Made by a program: the position numbers and the translations under genes. The notes beneath the pieces are model-generated. The model was not told the origin of the DNA. It saw nothing but the letters and a program-made list of their open reading frames with translations, and did no database searches. 32,825 nucleotides of DNA from positions 1 to 32,825 of the forward strand of contig NZ_BDBV01000013.1 in the NCBI RefSeq assembly GCF_001613165.1. Reading direction: 5' to 3'. Positions 7,164 to 14,748 of this stretch are shown here, piece after piece (position 1 is the first letter of the stretch; each line of letters opens with the position of its first letter). This DNA comes from Nocardia mexicana NBRC 108244. Lineage in GTDB: Bacteria; Actinomycetota; Actinomycetes; Mycobacteriales; Mycobacteriaceae.

Positions 7164-8140
7164 TCACCACCTTCGCGGGCGCCCTGAACACCGGACTGCG
7201 CCGCGCCCTGGAGGACGATCCGAAGGTCGTGCTGATGGGCGAGGACATCGGCAGACTGGGCGGGGTCTTCCGGGTGACCGACACGCTGCAGAAGGACTTC
7301 GGCAACAACCGCGTCATCGACACTCCGCTCGCCGAATCCGGCATCATCGGAACGGCTTTCGGCATGGCGCTGCGCGGCTACCGGCCGGTCTGCGAGATCC
7401 AGTTCGACGGCTTCGTCTATCCGGCCTTCGACCAGATCGTCTCCCAGGTCGCCAAGATTCACTATCGCACCCAGGGAAAAGTGTTCGCGCCCTTGACGAT
7501 TCGGATTCCCTGCGGCGGCGGTATCGGCTCGGTGGAGCATCACTCCGAGTCACCGGAGGCGTACTTCGCGCACACCGCCGGGCTGCGGGTGGTCGCACCG
7601 AGCGATCCGGCCGACGCGTATCTGATGATCCGCCAGGCGATCTCACTGGACGACCCGGTGATCTTCTTCGAGCCCAAGCGCCGCTACTGGGACAAGACCG
7701 ACGTCGATTTCACGGCACTCGACGACGATCCGTTCCCGCTGGACCGCGCCCGGATCCGCCGCGACGGCGACGATGCCACCGTCGTCGCCTACGGCGGCAT
7801 GGTCCGCACCGCGCTGACGGCGGCGGAAATCGCGGCGGGCGAGGGGCATTCGCTGGAGGTGATCGATCTGCGCAGCCTGTCGCCGATCGATTTCGACACC
7901 GTCGAGGAGTCGGTGCGCCGGACCGGACGCCTGATCGTCGCGCACGAGGCGCCGGTGTTCGCCGGACTCGGCGCCGAGATCGCCGCGCGCATCACCGAAC
8001 GGTGCTTCTACTACCTGGAGGCACCGGTTTTGCGGGTCGGTGGCTTCGACATCCCCTACCCCCCGGCTAAGCTCGAACGGCACCACCTGCCCGACCCCGA
8101 CCGCATCTTGGCTGCGGTCGACCGCACGCTTGCCGCCTGA
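7160..8140 (+). CDS. bkdB: Branched-chain 2-oxoacid dehydrogenase E1 beta
   Basis: The 326-residue protein is the beta partner of the E1 heterotetramer, which completes the thiamine diphosphate site at the alpha-beta interface. Recognisable family segments are MGEDIGRLGGVFRVTDTL, DTPLAESGIIGTAFGMAL (about 53-70, with the cofactor-contacting Glu of the AESG motif), GSVEHHSESPEAYFAHTAGL and EVIDLRSLSPIDFDTV. Length fits the family. The ATG overlaps the bkdA stop and GGAAGGAG precedes it by seven bases. The gene is followed after 27 bp by E2. No deviation from expected catalytic residues is seen. Confidence 0.94.
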   Translation: MITTFAGALNTGLRRALEDDPKVVLMGEDIGRLGGVFRVTDTLQKDFGNNRVIDTPLAESGIIGTAFGMALRGYRPVCEIQFDGFVYPAFDQIVSQVAKIHYRTQGKVFAPLTIRIPCGGGIGSVEHHSESPEAYFAHTAGLRVVAPSDPADAYLMIRQAISLDDPVIFFEPKRRYWDKTDVDFTALDDDPFPLDRARIRRDGDDATVVAYGGMVRTALTAAEIAAGEGHSLEVIDLRSLSPIDFDTVEESVRRTGRLIVAHEAPVFAGLGAEIAARITERCFYYLEAPVLRVGGFDIPYPPAKLERHHLPDPDRILAAVDRTLAA

Positions 8141-8167
8141 CCAGCCCGTTCAGACAGAAGGTGCCCG

Positions 8168-9574
8168 TTGGAAGACCCGGTTGCAGCAGACGACGACCAG
8201 AACCATGTGCTGGAGTTCCGGCTACCCGATCTCGGCGAGGGACTGACCGAGGCCGAGCTGGTCTCGTGGGCGGTGGCCGTCGGCGACCAGGTGGAGCTGA
8301 ATCAGACCATCGCCGAGGTGGAGACCGCGAAGGCCCAGGTGGCGCTGCCCTGCCCGTTCTCCGGCAAGGTGCTGGAGCTGCTGGCGCGGCCCGGCGACAC
8401 CGTGCCGGTGGGCGCGCCGCTGATCCGGGTCGCCACCGAATTCGCGGTGGCTCCGGCACAACCCGACACGCCGTCCGCGGATCGGCAGTCGGTCCTGGTC
8501 GGCTACGGGCCCGAGGGCGAGCCCACCTCGCGCCGCGTCCGAGCCGCGAATCTCACTGCGGCACAGCCTGATTCCTCGGAGGTATCGACGGAACCCGCTC
8601 CGATCTATCCCGATATGCCCGGCCGCCCCCCGGCGACTCCGGCAGCCCGCAAGCTCGCCCGCGAGCTGGGCATCAATATCGCCTTCGTCGCGGGCTCGGG
8701 CCCGGGCGGCGCGGTCACCGTCGACGACGTCCGCCATGCGGTCCCGGTCTCGCAGCCGCCCAGCCGGATTCGGCAGGACGCGGGCCCGGACGAGGACGAG
8801 GCACCGCGGCCCGGCGCCCCGCCGGTGCCAACGATGCGTCCCGACGGCGGCATCATCCGCTCCATCCCGTCCGCGCGCGAGACCCGCACGCCGGTCACCG
8901 GGGTGCGCAAGCGCAGTGCCGCCGCCATGGTGACCAGTGCCCGCACCATCCCGCAGGCCAGCGCGTTCGCCACCATGGATTTCACCGCGTCGATGGAACT
9001 GCTCGACCATCTGCGCAGCACCGATTCGTTCACCGGGCTCACGTTGACGCCGCTGGCACTGGTGGCGAAGGCGACGCTGGCCGCGATGGCGGAGTTCCCC
9101 GGCATCAACTCCGCCTGGGACGAGGAGCGCAAGGAGATCGTCACCAGGCACTACGTCAATCTGGGCATCGCCGTGGCCACCGACCGCGGGCTGCTGGTCC
9201 CCACCGTCAAGGAGGCGCAGACGCTGAGCCTGCGCGAACTGTGCCGGGAGATCGGCTGGCTGGCCGACGTCGCCCGCTCCGGCCGGGCGGCGCCGACGGA
9301 TCTGCGCGGCGGCACGTTCACCATCAGCAACGTCGGCGTCTTCGGCGTCGACACCGGTGTGCCGCTGGTCAATCCGGGTGAGGGCGCGATCCTGTGCCTG
9401 GGCTCGATTCGCAAGCAGCCGTGGGTGTATCGCGACGAGCTGGCCGTCCGCTGGGTCACGACCCTGGGCCTGAGCTTCGACCATCGCATGATCGACGGCG
9501 AACTGGGTGCCCGGTTCCTGGCGACGGTGGCCTCGCTGCTGGAGGATCCGCTGACCCTGCTGGGCATGATCTGA
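8168..9574 (+). CDS. bkdC: Dihydrolipoamide acyltransferase E2
   Basis: The 468-residue protein is the core of the complex and transfers the acyl group from lipoate to CoA. Domains in order: one lipoyl domain (about 14-90; ETAKAQ with lipoyl Lys55), a linker, a peripheral-subunit-binding domain (about 157-192; ATPAARKLARELGINIAFV), a second linker, and the catalytic domain (about 240-468) ending SFDHRMIDG with catalytic His439 and Asp443. A single lipoyl domain suits the branched-chain class. The start is TTG at 8168 after AGAAGG; an in-frame GTG at 8207 is an alternative and would trim 13 residues. No E3 (lipoamide dehydrogenase) gene is in the operon, so E3 is presumably shared from elsewhere. 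The gene ends 16 bp from the convergent thioesterase. Confidence 0.95.
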   Translation: MEDPVAADDDQNHVLEFRLPDLGEGLTEAELVSWAVAVGDQVELNQTIAEVETAKAQVALPCPFSGKVLELLARPGDTVPVGAPLIRVATEFAVAPAQPDTPSADRQSVLVGYGPEGEPTSRRVRAANLTAAQPDSSEVSTEPAPIYPDMPGRPPATPAARKLARELGINIAFVAGSGPGGAVTVDDVRHAVPVSQPPSRIRQDAGPDEDEAPRPGAPPVPTMRPDGGIIRSIPSARETRTPVTGVRKRSAAAMVTSARTIPQASAFATMDFTASMELLDHLRSTDSFTGLTLTPLALVAKATLAAMAEFPGINSAWDEERKEIVTRHYVNLGIAVATDRGLLVPTVKEAQTLSLRELCREIGWLADVARSGRAAPTDLRGGTFTISNVGVFGVDTGVPLVNPGEGAILCLGSIRKQPWVYRDELAVRWVTTLGLSFDHRMIDGELGARFLATVASLLEDPLTLLGMI

Positions 9575-9590
9575 GAGTTCGCGAGGAGCG

Positions 9591-10019
9591 TTACTCGACG
9601 ACCAATTGCGCTGCGGCGCTGCGGATCACCTCCGGGATCTCGATCGGCTTGCGGGTCTGGTCGTCGACGTAGACGTGCACGAAGCTGCCGGTGGCGGCCA
9701 GTTCGAGGGCATCGCCGTCCTCGCGGAAGATGGCCAGGTCGTAGGTGATGCTGGTGCGGCCCAGCCGGGCGATGCGCAGACCGACGCGCAGCCGGTCCGG
9801 AAAGCTGAGCGAGCCGAGGAACTGGCAGGAGGTCTGCGCGACCACCCCGATGGCGGGCAGTTCCCGGATGTCGGTGCCGGTGGCGTCCATCAGCCAGCCG
9901 TTGACCGCGGTGTCGAAGTACGAGTAGTAGGTCACGTTGTTGACGTGCCCGTAGTGGTCGTTGTCCGCCCACCGGGTCGGCATGGGCCAGAGCACCGGGT
10001 AGTCCTTCTGCGTCGTCAC
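9591..10019 (-). CDS. Acyl-CoA thioesterase, 4HBT hotdog family
   Basis: The 142-residue protein has the hotdog-fold thioesterase signature TRWADNDHYGHVNNVTYYSYFDTAV near its N-terminus, with the Asp/His-Asn cluster used by 4-hydroxybenzoyl-CoA-type thioesterases to hydrolyse acyl-CoA. Later strands read TSCQFLGSLSFPDRL, TSITYDLAIF and GSFVHVYVD. Size is normal for the family. I set the start at the GTG at 10019 because TATTGT lies exactly seven bases upstream, giving a leaderless transcript; a GTG at 10037 would add six residues. It converges tightly with bkdC, but the promoter is separate. A role in releasing acids from CoA esters formed by the bkd pathway is possible but only inferred from position. 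Confidence 0.9.
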   Translation of the reverse strand: MTTQKDYPVLWPMPTRWADNDHYGHVNNVTYYSYFDTAVNGWLMDATGTDIRELPAIGVVAQTSCQFLGSLSFPDRLRVGLRIARLGRTSITYDLAIFREDGDALELAATGSFVHVYVDDQTRKPIEIPEVIRSAAAQLVVE

Positions 10020-10026
10020 CCGGCCG

Positions 10027-10032
10027 ACAATA
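10027..10032 (-). promoter_or_regulatory. -10 of leaderless thioesterase transcript
   Basis: TATTGT on the minus strand is followed by seven bases and then the GTG start at 10019. It matches TANNNT. No convincing -35 is seen. Confidence 0.55.
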
Positions 10033-10087
10033 GTCACGCGCCCAGCTCGAGCGGTCGGCGCCCGGGGCACGGAGGCTGTGCTCGAGA

Positions 10088-11110
10088 TCAGGCCTGCGAC
10101 GCGACCGAGAGCCCCCGGTCGGACGATGTCGCGGCCAGCCGGTGCTCCCGGGGGCTGACGCCGAAGTGGCGCTTGAAGGCGGTGCTCAGCGCGAAGGCGC
10201 TGCCGTACCCGACGCGGCGGGCGATGGCCTCGACCGTCGCGTCGGAGTCGTGCAGCAGATCGGCGGCCAGGGCCAGGCGCCAGTCCGTGAGAAAGGCCAT
10301 CGGCGGTTCGCCGACCAGATCGGTGAACCGGCGGGCCAGCGCCGCCCGCGACACCCCCACCTCGGTGGCCAGCGACGCCACCGTCCACTGGTGCGCCGGA
10401 TTGTGCTGCAGCAGGCGCAGGGCCCTGCCCACCAGCGGATCCGCGTAGGCGTGGTACCACGCCGGGGCGTCGTTGCGGGAGAACCAGGCGCGCAGGGTGG
10501 CGATCAGCAGCAGGTCGAGCAGGCGGTCCAGCATGGCGCCCTGCGCGGGCCGGTCCCTGGCGCTCTCCGCGACCAGCAGATCGAGCACCGGGCTGTCGAG
10601 TTCGGTACCGGGCAGCACGATGCGCGGCGGCAGGGCACGCAGCAGCCGGCGGCTCGCCGCGCTCTCCTGTTCGTAGGTGCCGGTGACGAGCATGGTCGCG
10701 GCATCGGGATCGGTGCCCCAGCTGCGCACGCCGAGACTCCATGTCTCGCAGAGCACCTCACCCTCCGGCGTCGTGGTGATCTGCCCGGGGTTGATGTAGA
10801 CCTGCGGCTCTGTCGACGGGTCGTCGGCGAAGGTGTAGTGCTCCGGGCCGCGGATGATCGCCACGTCGCCCTCCCGCAGCTGGCGGGGAGCGGTCGGCCC
10901 CGGCGCCGGAAATCCGTGGCGGGTCTGCTCGGCGGGCTCGGCGCCGCCACGCTGGTCGGGAACGATCCAGCCGCTGCCGCGCACCACCGCCACCACCGTC
11001 AGCGGCGACTCGTCGCGGATCCGCAGCGACCAGGGCGGCTCGAGCAGCGAGCGCATCACGAAGGCGCCGCGCGCCCGCGGTCCCTCGAGCAGGCTTTCCA
11101 GCGGGTCCAC
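10088..11110 (-). CDS. AraC-family transcriptional regulator
   Basis: The C-terminal 100 residues hold the two helix-turn-helix motifs of the AraC family: WTVASLATEVGVSRAALARRF and TVEAIARRVGYGSAFALSTAF, followed by FKRHFGVSPREHR. The N-terminal part is a cupin-type ligand-binding domain of the kind that opens DPLESLLEGPRARGAF and continues PPWSLRIRDESPLTVVAVV. I use the GTG at 11110, which begins just at this conserved opening and gives 340 residues; the open frame reaches an ATG at 11239, but the extra residues are not conserved-looking and would cover the divergent promoter. The gene is divergent from an MFS transporter, which it probably regulates, and tandem GAAACCGG repeats lie between them. 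The inducer is unknown. Confidence 0.9.
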   Translation of the reverse strand: MDPLESLLEGPRARGAFVMRSLLEPPWSLRIRDESPLTVVAVVRGSGWIVPDQRGGAEPAEQTRHGFPAPGPTAPRQLREGDVAIIRGPEHYTFADDPSTEPQVYINPGQITTTPEGEVLCETWSLGVRSWGTDPDAATMLVTGTYEQESAASRRLLRALPPRIVLPGTELDSPVLDLLVAESARDRPAQGAMLDRLLDLLLIATLRAWFSRNDAPAWYHAYADPLVGRALRLLQHNPAHQWTVASLATEVGVSRAALARRFTDLVGEPPMAFLTDWRLALAADLLHDSDATVEAIARRVGYGSAFALSTAFKRHFGVSPREHRLAATSSDRGLSVASQA

Positions 11111-11146
11111 CCCCAAACTCTCGCAGATGGCCCCGGCCTTCTCAAC

Positions 11147-11216
11147 CCGGTTTCCCGAGGCCGGAACTTGTCGGTACCCCGGAATAGAATGAAGTCGAAA
11201 CCGGTTGAAACCGGAC
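11147..11216. promoter_or_regulatory. GAAACCGG repeats between araC-type gene and MFS gene
   Basis: GAAACCGGTT (11197-11206) is followed without a gap by GAAACCGGAC (11207-11216). The same octamer occurs inverted as CCGGTTTC at 11147-11154. AraC-type proteins usually bind direct repeats, so this is a plausible operator for the adjacent regulator. A TAGAAT hexamer at 11185-11190 lies between the copies and could be a rightward -10. Confidence 0.5.
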
Positions 11217-11295
11217 AAGATTCGGAACCTGGCCACCACGGCAACGGCGCCTCGGGTGGCGGGGGCAACGGGGAGCTACCGGTGCCCGGCACCGG

Positions 11296-11301
11296 TACCG
11301 T
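11296..11301 (+). promoter_or_regulatory. -10 of leaderless MFS transcript
   Basis: TACCGT is followed by seven bases and then the ATG at 11309. It fits TANNNT and supports this start over an in-frame ATG at 11189. Confidence 0.5.
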
Positions 11302-11308
11302 CGAACCA

Positions 11309-12520
11309 ATGGCTGCTTCGACGCTCGCTCCCCCGGTCCGGATGGCACGCGCCGCGGTGTTCGCGGTGTTCGGGCTCAACGGTTTCGTGGCCTCCATGTG
11401 GGTGGTGCACATTCCGGTGATCACGGGTCGCACCGGAGTGTCCAATGCGACGTTGGGCATATTGATCCTGCTCATGGCGGTCAGTGCCATCGCGGGGATG
11501 CAGGCGGCCGGGCCGCTGGCCGACCGGTTCGGCAGCCGCACACTGGTCGCGGCGGCGGCCTGTTGGCTGTCGCTGTCGATACTCGGTCCCGGATTTGCGA
11601 CCGGCCCGCTGCAACTCGCCGTTGCGCTGATCGTCTTCGGATTCGGCAACGGCGCCATGGACGTGTCGATGAACGCCCAGGCGGTACTGGTCGAGCGGCA
11701 GTATCCACGGCCGATCATGTCGGCGTTCCACGCGCTGTTCTCCTGCGGCGGCCTGGTGGGATCGCTGGCCGGTGCGGCGGCCATGCACGCCGGGTGGGGT
11801 CTCCTGACGACGCTCTCGGTCGCCGCGGCATGCGGCCTCGCCGTCGCGGCGGCCAGTGTGCCCCGGCTGCTGCCTCGAGTCGAAGATTCGACTGCCGCAG
11901 CCGTTCCCGACGCAGCCGCCGACCGGCACGGGTCGCCCGCCTCGACGCCCACGGCGGTATCGAAGTCGCCGCGCTCGGCGTCGCGCAAGGTCTTCGCCCT
12001 GGCGGCTATCGCGTTCGCCCTGCTGATGACCGAGGGCGTCGCGAACGATTGGAGCGCGCTGCAGCTGCGCGAACATCTCGGCGCGAACGAGGCCACCGCG
12101 GCGCTGGCATTCGGCGCCTTCTCCACCACGATGACCGTGGGACGCTTCGGCGCCGACCGGGTCAGCGGCCGCTTCGGACCCGTCGCGATCGTCCGCTGGG
12201 GCTCGGTGCTCGCCGCGATCGGCCTGGTACTCGTCATCACGTCGATGTGGATCCCGGTGACCCTGTTCGGCTGGGCACTGCTCGGCATCGGCCTGGCGGG
12301 CGGCGTCCCCCAGATCTTCAGTGCCGCGGGAAATCTCGGCACGACCACGGCCGCGACCGATATGTCCCGGGTGTTCAGTCTCGGCTACCTCGGTTTTCTT
12401 GCCGGGCCCTCGGTCATCGGCTGGCTGTCCAAGCCCACCTCGCTGACCACCGCGCTGATCTTCCCGCTGGTCCTGGTCGCGCTGAGCGCCTGGTTCGCTC
12501 GGATCGTGGCCACGGAGTAA
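11309..12520 (+). CDS. MFS transporter, 12-TM (YbjJ-like)
   Basis: The protein has 403 residues and two sets of about six membrane spans separated by a hydrophilic loop near residues 195-235 (rich in A, P, S and D). The first loop has GPLADRFGSRTL, a version of MFS motif A, and the protein carries FGFGNGAMDVSMNAQAVLVE and MSAFHALFSCGGLVGSL, segments I associate with YbjJ-type transporters of unknown substrate. The second half repeats the pattern with TMTVGRFGADRVSGRFG. The ATG at 11309 follows a -10 at leaderless spacing; an upstream in-frame ATG at 11189 would add a glycine-rich non-membrane segment. The divergent AraC-type gene is its likely regulator. Direction of transport and substrate are unknown. 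Confidence 0.87.
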   Translation: MAASTLAPPVRMARAAVFAVFGLNGFVASMWVVHIPVITGRTGVSNATLGILILLMAVSAIAGMQAAGPLADRFGSRTLVAAAACWLSLSILGPGFATGPLQLAVALIVFGFGNGAMDVSMNAQAVLVERQYPRPIMSAFHALFSCGGLVGSLAGAAAMHAGWGLLTTLSVAAACGLAVAAASVPRLLPRVEDSTAAAVPDAAADRHGSPASTPTAVSKSPRSASRKVFALAAIAFALLMTEGVANDWSALQLREHLGANEATAALAFGAFSTTMTVGRFGADRVSGRFGPVAIVRWGSVLAAIGLVLVITSMWIPVTLFGWALLGIGLAGGVPQIFSAAGNLGTTTAATDMSRVFSLGYLGFLAGPSVIGWLSKPTSLTTALIFPLVLVALSAWFARIVATE

Positions 12521-12523
12521 CCC

Positions 12524-12549
12524 CATTCTTGACCTCCAGGACAAGAATG
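12524..12549. promoter_or_regulatory. TetR operator, autoregulatory
   Basis: CATTCTTG (12524-12531) and CAAGAATG (12542-12549) are perfect 8-bp inverted arms around 10 bases. The operator covers the TTGACC -35 and most of the spacer of the TetR promoter. A second copy matching 20 of 25 positions precedes the downstream dehydrogenase gene (13178-13202). Confidence 0.8.
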
Positions 12550-12558
12550 AGCTAGCGT
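12529..12558 (+). promoter_or_regulatory. Promoter of TetR gene (leaderless)
   Basis: TTGACC (12529-12534), an 18-bp spacer and TAGCGT (12553-12558) form a good sigma-70-type promoter; seven bases later comes the ATG at 12566, so the transcript should start on the start codon. Confidence 0.75.
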
Positions 12559-12565
12559 CTCCACC

Positions 12566-13141
12566 ATGGCCAGGCCCCGCAACTTCGAACCGGAGACGGT
12601 GATCGAACTGGCGATGGACGCCTTCTGGACCCACGGCTACGCCAACACCTCCCCGGCACAGCTGGCCGAATGCACGGGCATCGGAAAAGGCAGCCTGTAC
12701 AACACCTTCGGGAGCAAGCGGGAGCTGTTCGACCGCGTACTGGACCGCTACGACCGCATGGGCACGGAACTGGCCGCCGATTTCATGTCCCGCCCCGGGG
12801 CCACCCGGGAATGCCTGCGCGGATTCCTGCACCATCTCGTGGATACCGATGCGGCCCAGCCGGTTCGACGCGGCTGCCTGGCGGTGAACACCGCCACGGA
12901 GTTCGCCGCCCAGGACCCGGAGATCACCCGCGCCCTACGGGCCATCCAGGACCACACCGCAGCCGCCCTCGCGGCCCGCATCGACCAGGGCCGCCGCGAC
13001 GGCGACGTCGATCGCGACACCGACCCGCAGGCGGCGGCGGAGTTCCTGATGAACACCATTGCGGGCCTACGCGTCATGGCCAAGACCTACGACACCCGCG
13101 CCCTGCACAAGATCATCGACACCGCTCTGTCCACCTTCTGA
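12566..13141 (+). CDS. TetR/AcrR-family repressor
   Basis: This 191-residue protein starts with the TetR DNA-binding domain (ETVIELAMDAFWTHGYANTS, then LAECTGIGKGSLYNTFGSKRELF, about 9-53), followed by an all-helical ligand domain that includes RRGCLAVNTATEFAAQDPE, a segment typical of the TetR subgroup with a C-terminal YcdC-like domain. The ligand is unknown. The ATG sits seven bases after TAGCGT, so translation is probably leaderless. Its operator overlaps its own promoter and recurs before the next gene, a short-chain dehydrogenase; I infer it represses both and responds to a substrate of that enzyme. The gap to the dehydrogenase is 70 bp. Confidence 0.93.
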   Translation: MARPRNFEPETVIELAMDAFWTHGYANTSPAQLAECTGIGKGSLYNTFGSKRELFDRVLDRYDRMGTELAADFMSRPGATRECLRGFLHHLVDTDAAQPVRRGCLAVNTATEFAAQDPEITRALRAIQDHTAAALAARIDQGRRDGDVDRDTDPQAAAEFLMNTIAGLRVMAKTYDTRALHKIIDTALSTF

Positions 13142-13177
13142 CCCTCGCCGCCTCGGCGATTCCCTACCTCTGCCCTA

Positions 13178-13202
13178 ATTTTTGACCTTCAGTTCAAGAA
13201 AG
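13178..13202. promoter_or_regulatory. Second TetR operator, before the dehydrogenase
   Basis: The 25-bp site shares 20 positions with the operator at 12525-12549, including the TTGACC and CAAGAA cores. It lies 9 bp upstream of the dehydrogenase ATG. TAATTT at 13176-13181 could be the -10 of that gene, in which case a bound repressor would cover the start of transcription. Confidence 0.75.
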
Positions 13203-13211
13203 GACCCTCTC

Positions 13212-14000
13212 ATGGATCTCGACCTGACCGGTAAGACCGCCCTCGTCACCGGCGCCAGCCGCGGCATCGGCCTAGCCGTCGCCGAGGAGCTGACCGCCGA
13301 GGGCGTGCGCGTGGTCGGCGCCGCGCGCACCATCACACCGGAGCTCGAAAAGGCCAGCGTCGCAGCGGTTTCCGCCGACCTCGGCACGGCGGCGGGCGCC
13401 ACCGCGGCGGTGGATGCCGCACTGGCCGAACTGGGCGGCATCGACATTCTGGTGAACAATGTCGGTGGTGGCGACGCGGATCGCCTGGGGCTCGGCGGAT
13501 TCCTGGACATCACCGACGAACAGTGGCGAAACCTCTTCGACCTCAACCTGTTCAGCGCCGTCTGGACCACGCGAGCGGCGCTGCCGAGCCTGCTGGAGCG
13601 CCGCGGCGCGATCGTGACCGTCTCCTCCATCAATTCGCGGATTCCGGCGGCGGGGCCGGTCGCCTACAGCGAGGCGAAGGCCGCGCTCACCTCGCTCGGC
13701 AAGCGGCTCAGCGAGGAGTTCGGGCCGCAGGGGCTGCGGGTGAACACGGTGTCCCCGGGCGTGGTCGGCACGCCGCTGTGGCGGGATCCGCAGGGGTTCG
13801 GCGCGAAATTCGCCGAAGCACAGGGCATTTCGCAGGAGGCGATGCTGGCGAATGCCGCCGAGCAGTTCGGTGCGACCTCGGGCCGGATCTCGGAGCCGGG
13901 GGAGGTCGCGGCGCTGATCGCCTTCCTGGCATCGCCGAAGTCCGCCAACATCCTGGGCTCCGACTTCGTCATCGACGGCGGAACGCTGAAGACCGCGTGA
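13212..14000 (+). CDS. Short-chain dehydrogenase/reductase (SDR)
   Basis: The 262-residue protein is a classical SDR, an NAD(P)-dependent oxidoreductase of alcohols or ketones. The cofactor motif TGASRGIG is at 13-20, VNNVGG at 81-86, and the active site uses Asn112, Ser139, Tyr152 and Lys156 (YSEAK). The fold ends with SANILGSDFVIDGGTLKTA. The residues after the second strand, AARTI, favour NADP by the arginine but this is weak evidence. The start is ATG 13212 with AAAGGA about seven bases upstream; a longer frame from 13182 would read through the operator and is rejected. A TetR gene lies immediately upstream with matching operators. A strong hairpin follows the stop. Substrate unknown. Confidence 0.93.
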   Translation: MDLDLTGKTALVTGASRGIGLAVAEELTAEGVRVVGAARTITPELEKASVAAVSADLGTAAGATAAVDAALAELGGIDILVNNVGGGDADRLGLGGFLDITDEQWRNLFDLNLFSAVWTTRAALPSLLERRGAIVTVSSINSRIPAAGPVAYSEAKAALTSLGKRLSEEFGPQGLRVNTVSPGVVGTPLWRDPQGFGAKFAEAQGISQEAMLANAAEQFGATSGRISEPGEVAALIAFLASPKSANILGSDFVIDGGTLKTA

Positions 14001-14007
14001 ATCGTCC

Positions 14008-14035
14008 GCGGGGCGCGAAAATCGTCGCGCCCCGC
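14008..14035 (+). terminator. Terminator after the SDR gene
   Basis: GCGGGGCGCGA (14008-14018) and TCGCGCCCCGC (14025-14035) form a perfect 11-bp stem with a six-base loop, starting seven bases past the stop codon. No T-tract follows. Confidence 0.7.
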
Positions 14036-14049
14036 ACCGATGCCGCCGA

Positions 14050-14055
14050 TACAGT
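14050..14055 (+). promoter_or_regulatory. -10 of leaderless L7/L12-like gene
   Basis: TACAGT is followed by seven bases and the ATG at 14063. Confidence 0.6.
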
Positions 14056-14062
14056 GCGGAGA

Positions 14063-14338
14063 ATGTTCGACAACCACCGCCGCCTGGAACGCCGCATGGA
14101 ACGCATCGAGCGCAAGCTGGACGCGATCATGCGGCACCTGCAGATCGCCGACCCCCTCCCGCCGCCCGTCGCACCGAACCAGCCGGTTGTCGACGGCTTC
14201 CGCATGGCCGAGGTGGACGAGCTGCTGACCCAGGGCAAAAAGATCCAGGCGATCAAGGTCTATCGCGAGTTGTACCCCGAGACGTCGCTGAAGCAGGCGA
14301 AGGACGCGGTGGAAGCCCGCGAGCGCGGGTACCGCTGA
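14063..14338 (+). CDS. Small protein with L7/L12 C-terminal-like domain
   Basis: The 91-residue protein has three parts: a charged, coiled-coil-like N-terminal helix (about 6-26, LERRMERIERKLDAIMRHL), a proline-rich linker (31-42) and a C-terminal segment (about 47-88) with VDELLTQGKKIQAIKVYREL and SLKQAKDAVEARERG. The last part resembles the helical half of ribosomal protein bL12's C-terminal domain, the part that contacts translation factors, but is shorter. Several actinobacteria carry such stand-alone proteins; their role is not known to me. The ATG lies seven bases after TACAGT, giving a leaderless transcript. It is a monocistronic gene between a strong terminator and a convergent membrane protein gene eight bases away. 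Confidence 0.82.
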   Translation: MFDNHRRLERRMERIERKLDAIMRHLQIADPLPPPVAPNQPVVDGFRMAEVDELLTQGKKIQAIKVYRELYPETSLKQAKDAVEARERGYR

Positions 14339-14346
14339 GCCGGTTG

Positions 14347-14661
14347 TCAGATGTGCTCGGTCTTGTGGAACGACAGCTCCGGCCACGGTGGGCGGCGCAG
14401 CACCGCGAGGGTGGTGAAGACGGTCGCCAGCAACCCCGTCAGCACCGCGACCAGGGCGATCCGGCTCTCATCGTTGGCGGGCTTCCACGTCACCTCACCC
14501 TCGCGGATGACGAATATCCCGACCGGCCTCGGGCCCGGCCGGATCAGGCCGGGCCCGGCGACGGTGATGATCGTCGATCCGTCGGCCGTCTCGTGCGGTG
14601 CGCCGTAAACCACCGCGCCCTCGGTGGCCGCAGGTACCGCGAACTTCTCGCGCAATGTCAT
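14347..14661 (-). CDS. Small single-pass membrane protein, unknown
   Basis: I do not recognise this 104-residue protein. Residues 1-60 are soluble and beta-rich (TEGAVVYGAPHETADGST, then IITVAGPGLI and VGIFVIREGEV); one membrane helix follows at about 68-88 (IALVAVLTGLLATVFTTLAVL), then a short tail of about 15 residues ending SFHKTEHI. There is no cleavable signal peptide, so topology cannot be fixed. The ATG at 14661 follows a purine-rich AAAGGGGCGGG; an upstream frame extending to 14715 is less likely. It converges with the L7/L12-like gene. Confidence 0.68.
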   Translation of the reverse strand: MTLREKFAVPAATEGAVVYGAPHETADGSTIITVAGPGLIRPGPRPVGIFVIREGEVTWKPANDESRIALVAVLTGLLATVFTTLAVLRRPPWPELSFHKTEHI

Positions 14662-14748
14662 TCCCGCCCCTTTCGGTAACCGCGGCGAGCCAACCCCCGA
14701 CGCGGGGAATTCCATATTCGGCCAGCGTAATACGCGGCGGCCGGCCGC

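Noticed and set aside
10142..11308. N-terminal extension of the MFS gene (the frame is open from 10142)
   Set aside because: It lies antisense to the AraC-type gene and has no membrane or conserved segment; the -10 at 11296 supports the start at 11309.
11276..12835. Leftward open frame of 519 codons opposite the MFS gene
   Set aside because: Gln/Arg/Gly-rich shadow with no recognisable domain.
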